Assembly (NCBI GenBank): GCA_900554625.1
Contig: USHP01000155.1
Coordinates: 1-5,217 of the forward strand
Direction of reading: 5' to 3'
Source: an uncultured Eubacteriales bacterium
GTDB lineage: Bacteria; Bacillota; Clostridia; Oscillospirales; Oscillospiraceae
Length of the DNA: 5,217 nt
Under the pieces are notes generated by a model that ran no database searches, was not told where the DNA came from, and worked only from the letters and a program-made list of their open reading frames with translations. Made by a program: the position numbers and the translations under genes. This document shows positions 5,038 through 5,217 of this stretch, piece after piece (position 1 is the stretch's first letter; each line of letters starts with the position of its first letter).

Positions 5038-5217
5038 TCAGATATTGCCCTTCAGATCCAGGTAACGGCTGTAATACACCTGCATATCAAAGTTTTTGTA
5101 CAGGTCAGTGCCGTCCTTGGCGGTGACCCCGAAGTGGGTCAGGGCGGTGTTCTTCACGTAGTCCAGGAACTCCACGCCGTCCACGGTATTGAACCAGTTG
5201 AACTCCATGCCCTGGGC
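5038..5217 (-). CDS. C-terminal part of an unrecognised protein
   Basis: The frame is open from the right window edge to TGA 5040-5038 and gives 59 residues, beginning AQGMEFNWFNTVDGVEFLDY and ending SRYLDLKGNI. The GC-biased codon use with C or G in third position matches the neighbouring aspS-like gene, which argues that it is truly coding. The stretch is soluble-looking, with no membrane segment or recognisable catalytic motif, and I cannot assign a family. It runs in the same direction as aspS with a 51-base gap that holds no terminator, so the two may be cotranscribed. That gap is AT-rich and contains TATATT, but no convincing -35 partner. Confidence 0.7.
   Translation of the reverse strand, partial: AQGMEFNWFNTVDGVEFLDYVKNTALTHFGVTAKDGTDLYKNFDMQVYYSRYLDLKGNI

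Overview
The window looks like chromosomal DNA of a strictly anaerobic, gut-type Firmicute (class Clostridia). The left two thirds resemble Lachnospiraceae: an oxygen-sensitive class III ribonucleotide reductase, a MATE efflux pump, AAGGAG-type ribosome binding sites and textbook sigma-70 promoters. This assignment comes from reading the protein sequences by eye, not from a search. Every gene I can support lies on the minus strand, so transcription runs from right to left.

Layout from right to left. Positions 5217-5038 hold the last 59 codons of an unrecognised protein. After a 50-base gap comes a 410-codon aspS-like gene (4986-3754). It has the anticodon-binding fold, class II motifs 1 and 2 and the GAD insertion domain, but stops where the last part of the catalytic domain, including motif 3, should begin. 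A strong intrinsic terminator follows (3743-3711). Next to it is a 34-codon C-terminal scrap of another gene (3709-3605). The stop codon of that scrap lies inside the -35 box of a perfect consensus promoter that drives a MATE transporter gene (3452-2121) through a leader of about 120 bases with a strong hairpin just before the RBS. Downstream of the transporter is a non-coding stretch (2120-1785) with tandem 30-base repeats, a three-way-junction palindrome, a long compound hairpin and GTTCACCC/GGGTGAAC inverted ends, which together look like a MITE-like or RNA-structured repeat element. The same stretch ends with the nrdD promoter, flanked by two NrdR-box-like palindromes. nrdD itself runs off the left edge (1784-1) before its zinc and glycyl-radical domains.

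Base and codon use change sharply close to 3710-3750. The aspS block and the gene upstream of it are GC-rich and dominated by CTG, GGC, GCC and CAG codons. The left part uses a more mixed codon set. With the missing aspS 3' part and the scrap of another gene at the same place, this marks a recombination or transfer junction, or an assembly join. The genes do not form one pathway: nrdD makes deoxynucleotides anaerobically under probable NrdR control, the MATE pump exports small molecules, and aspS belongs to translation. The most unusual features are the motif-3-less AspRS at a junction and the palindromic element between the pump and nrdD.
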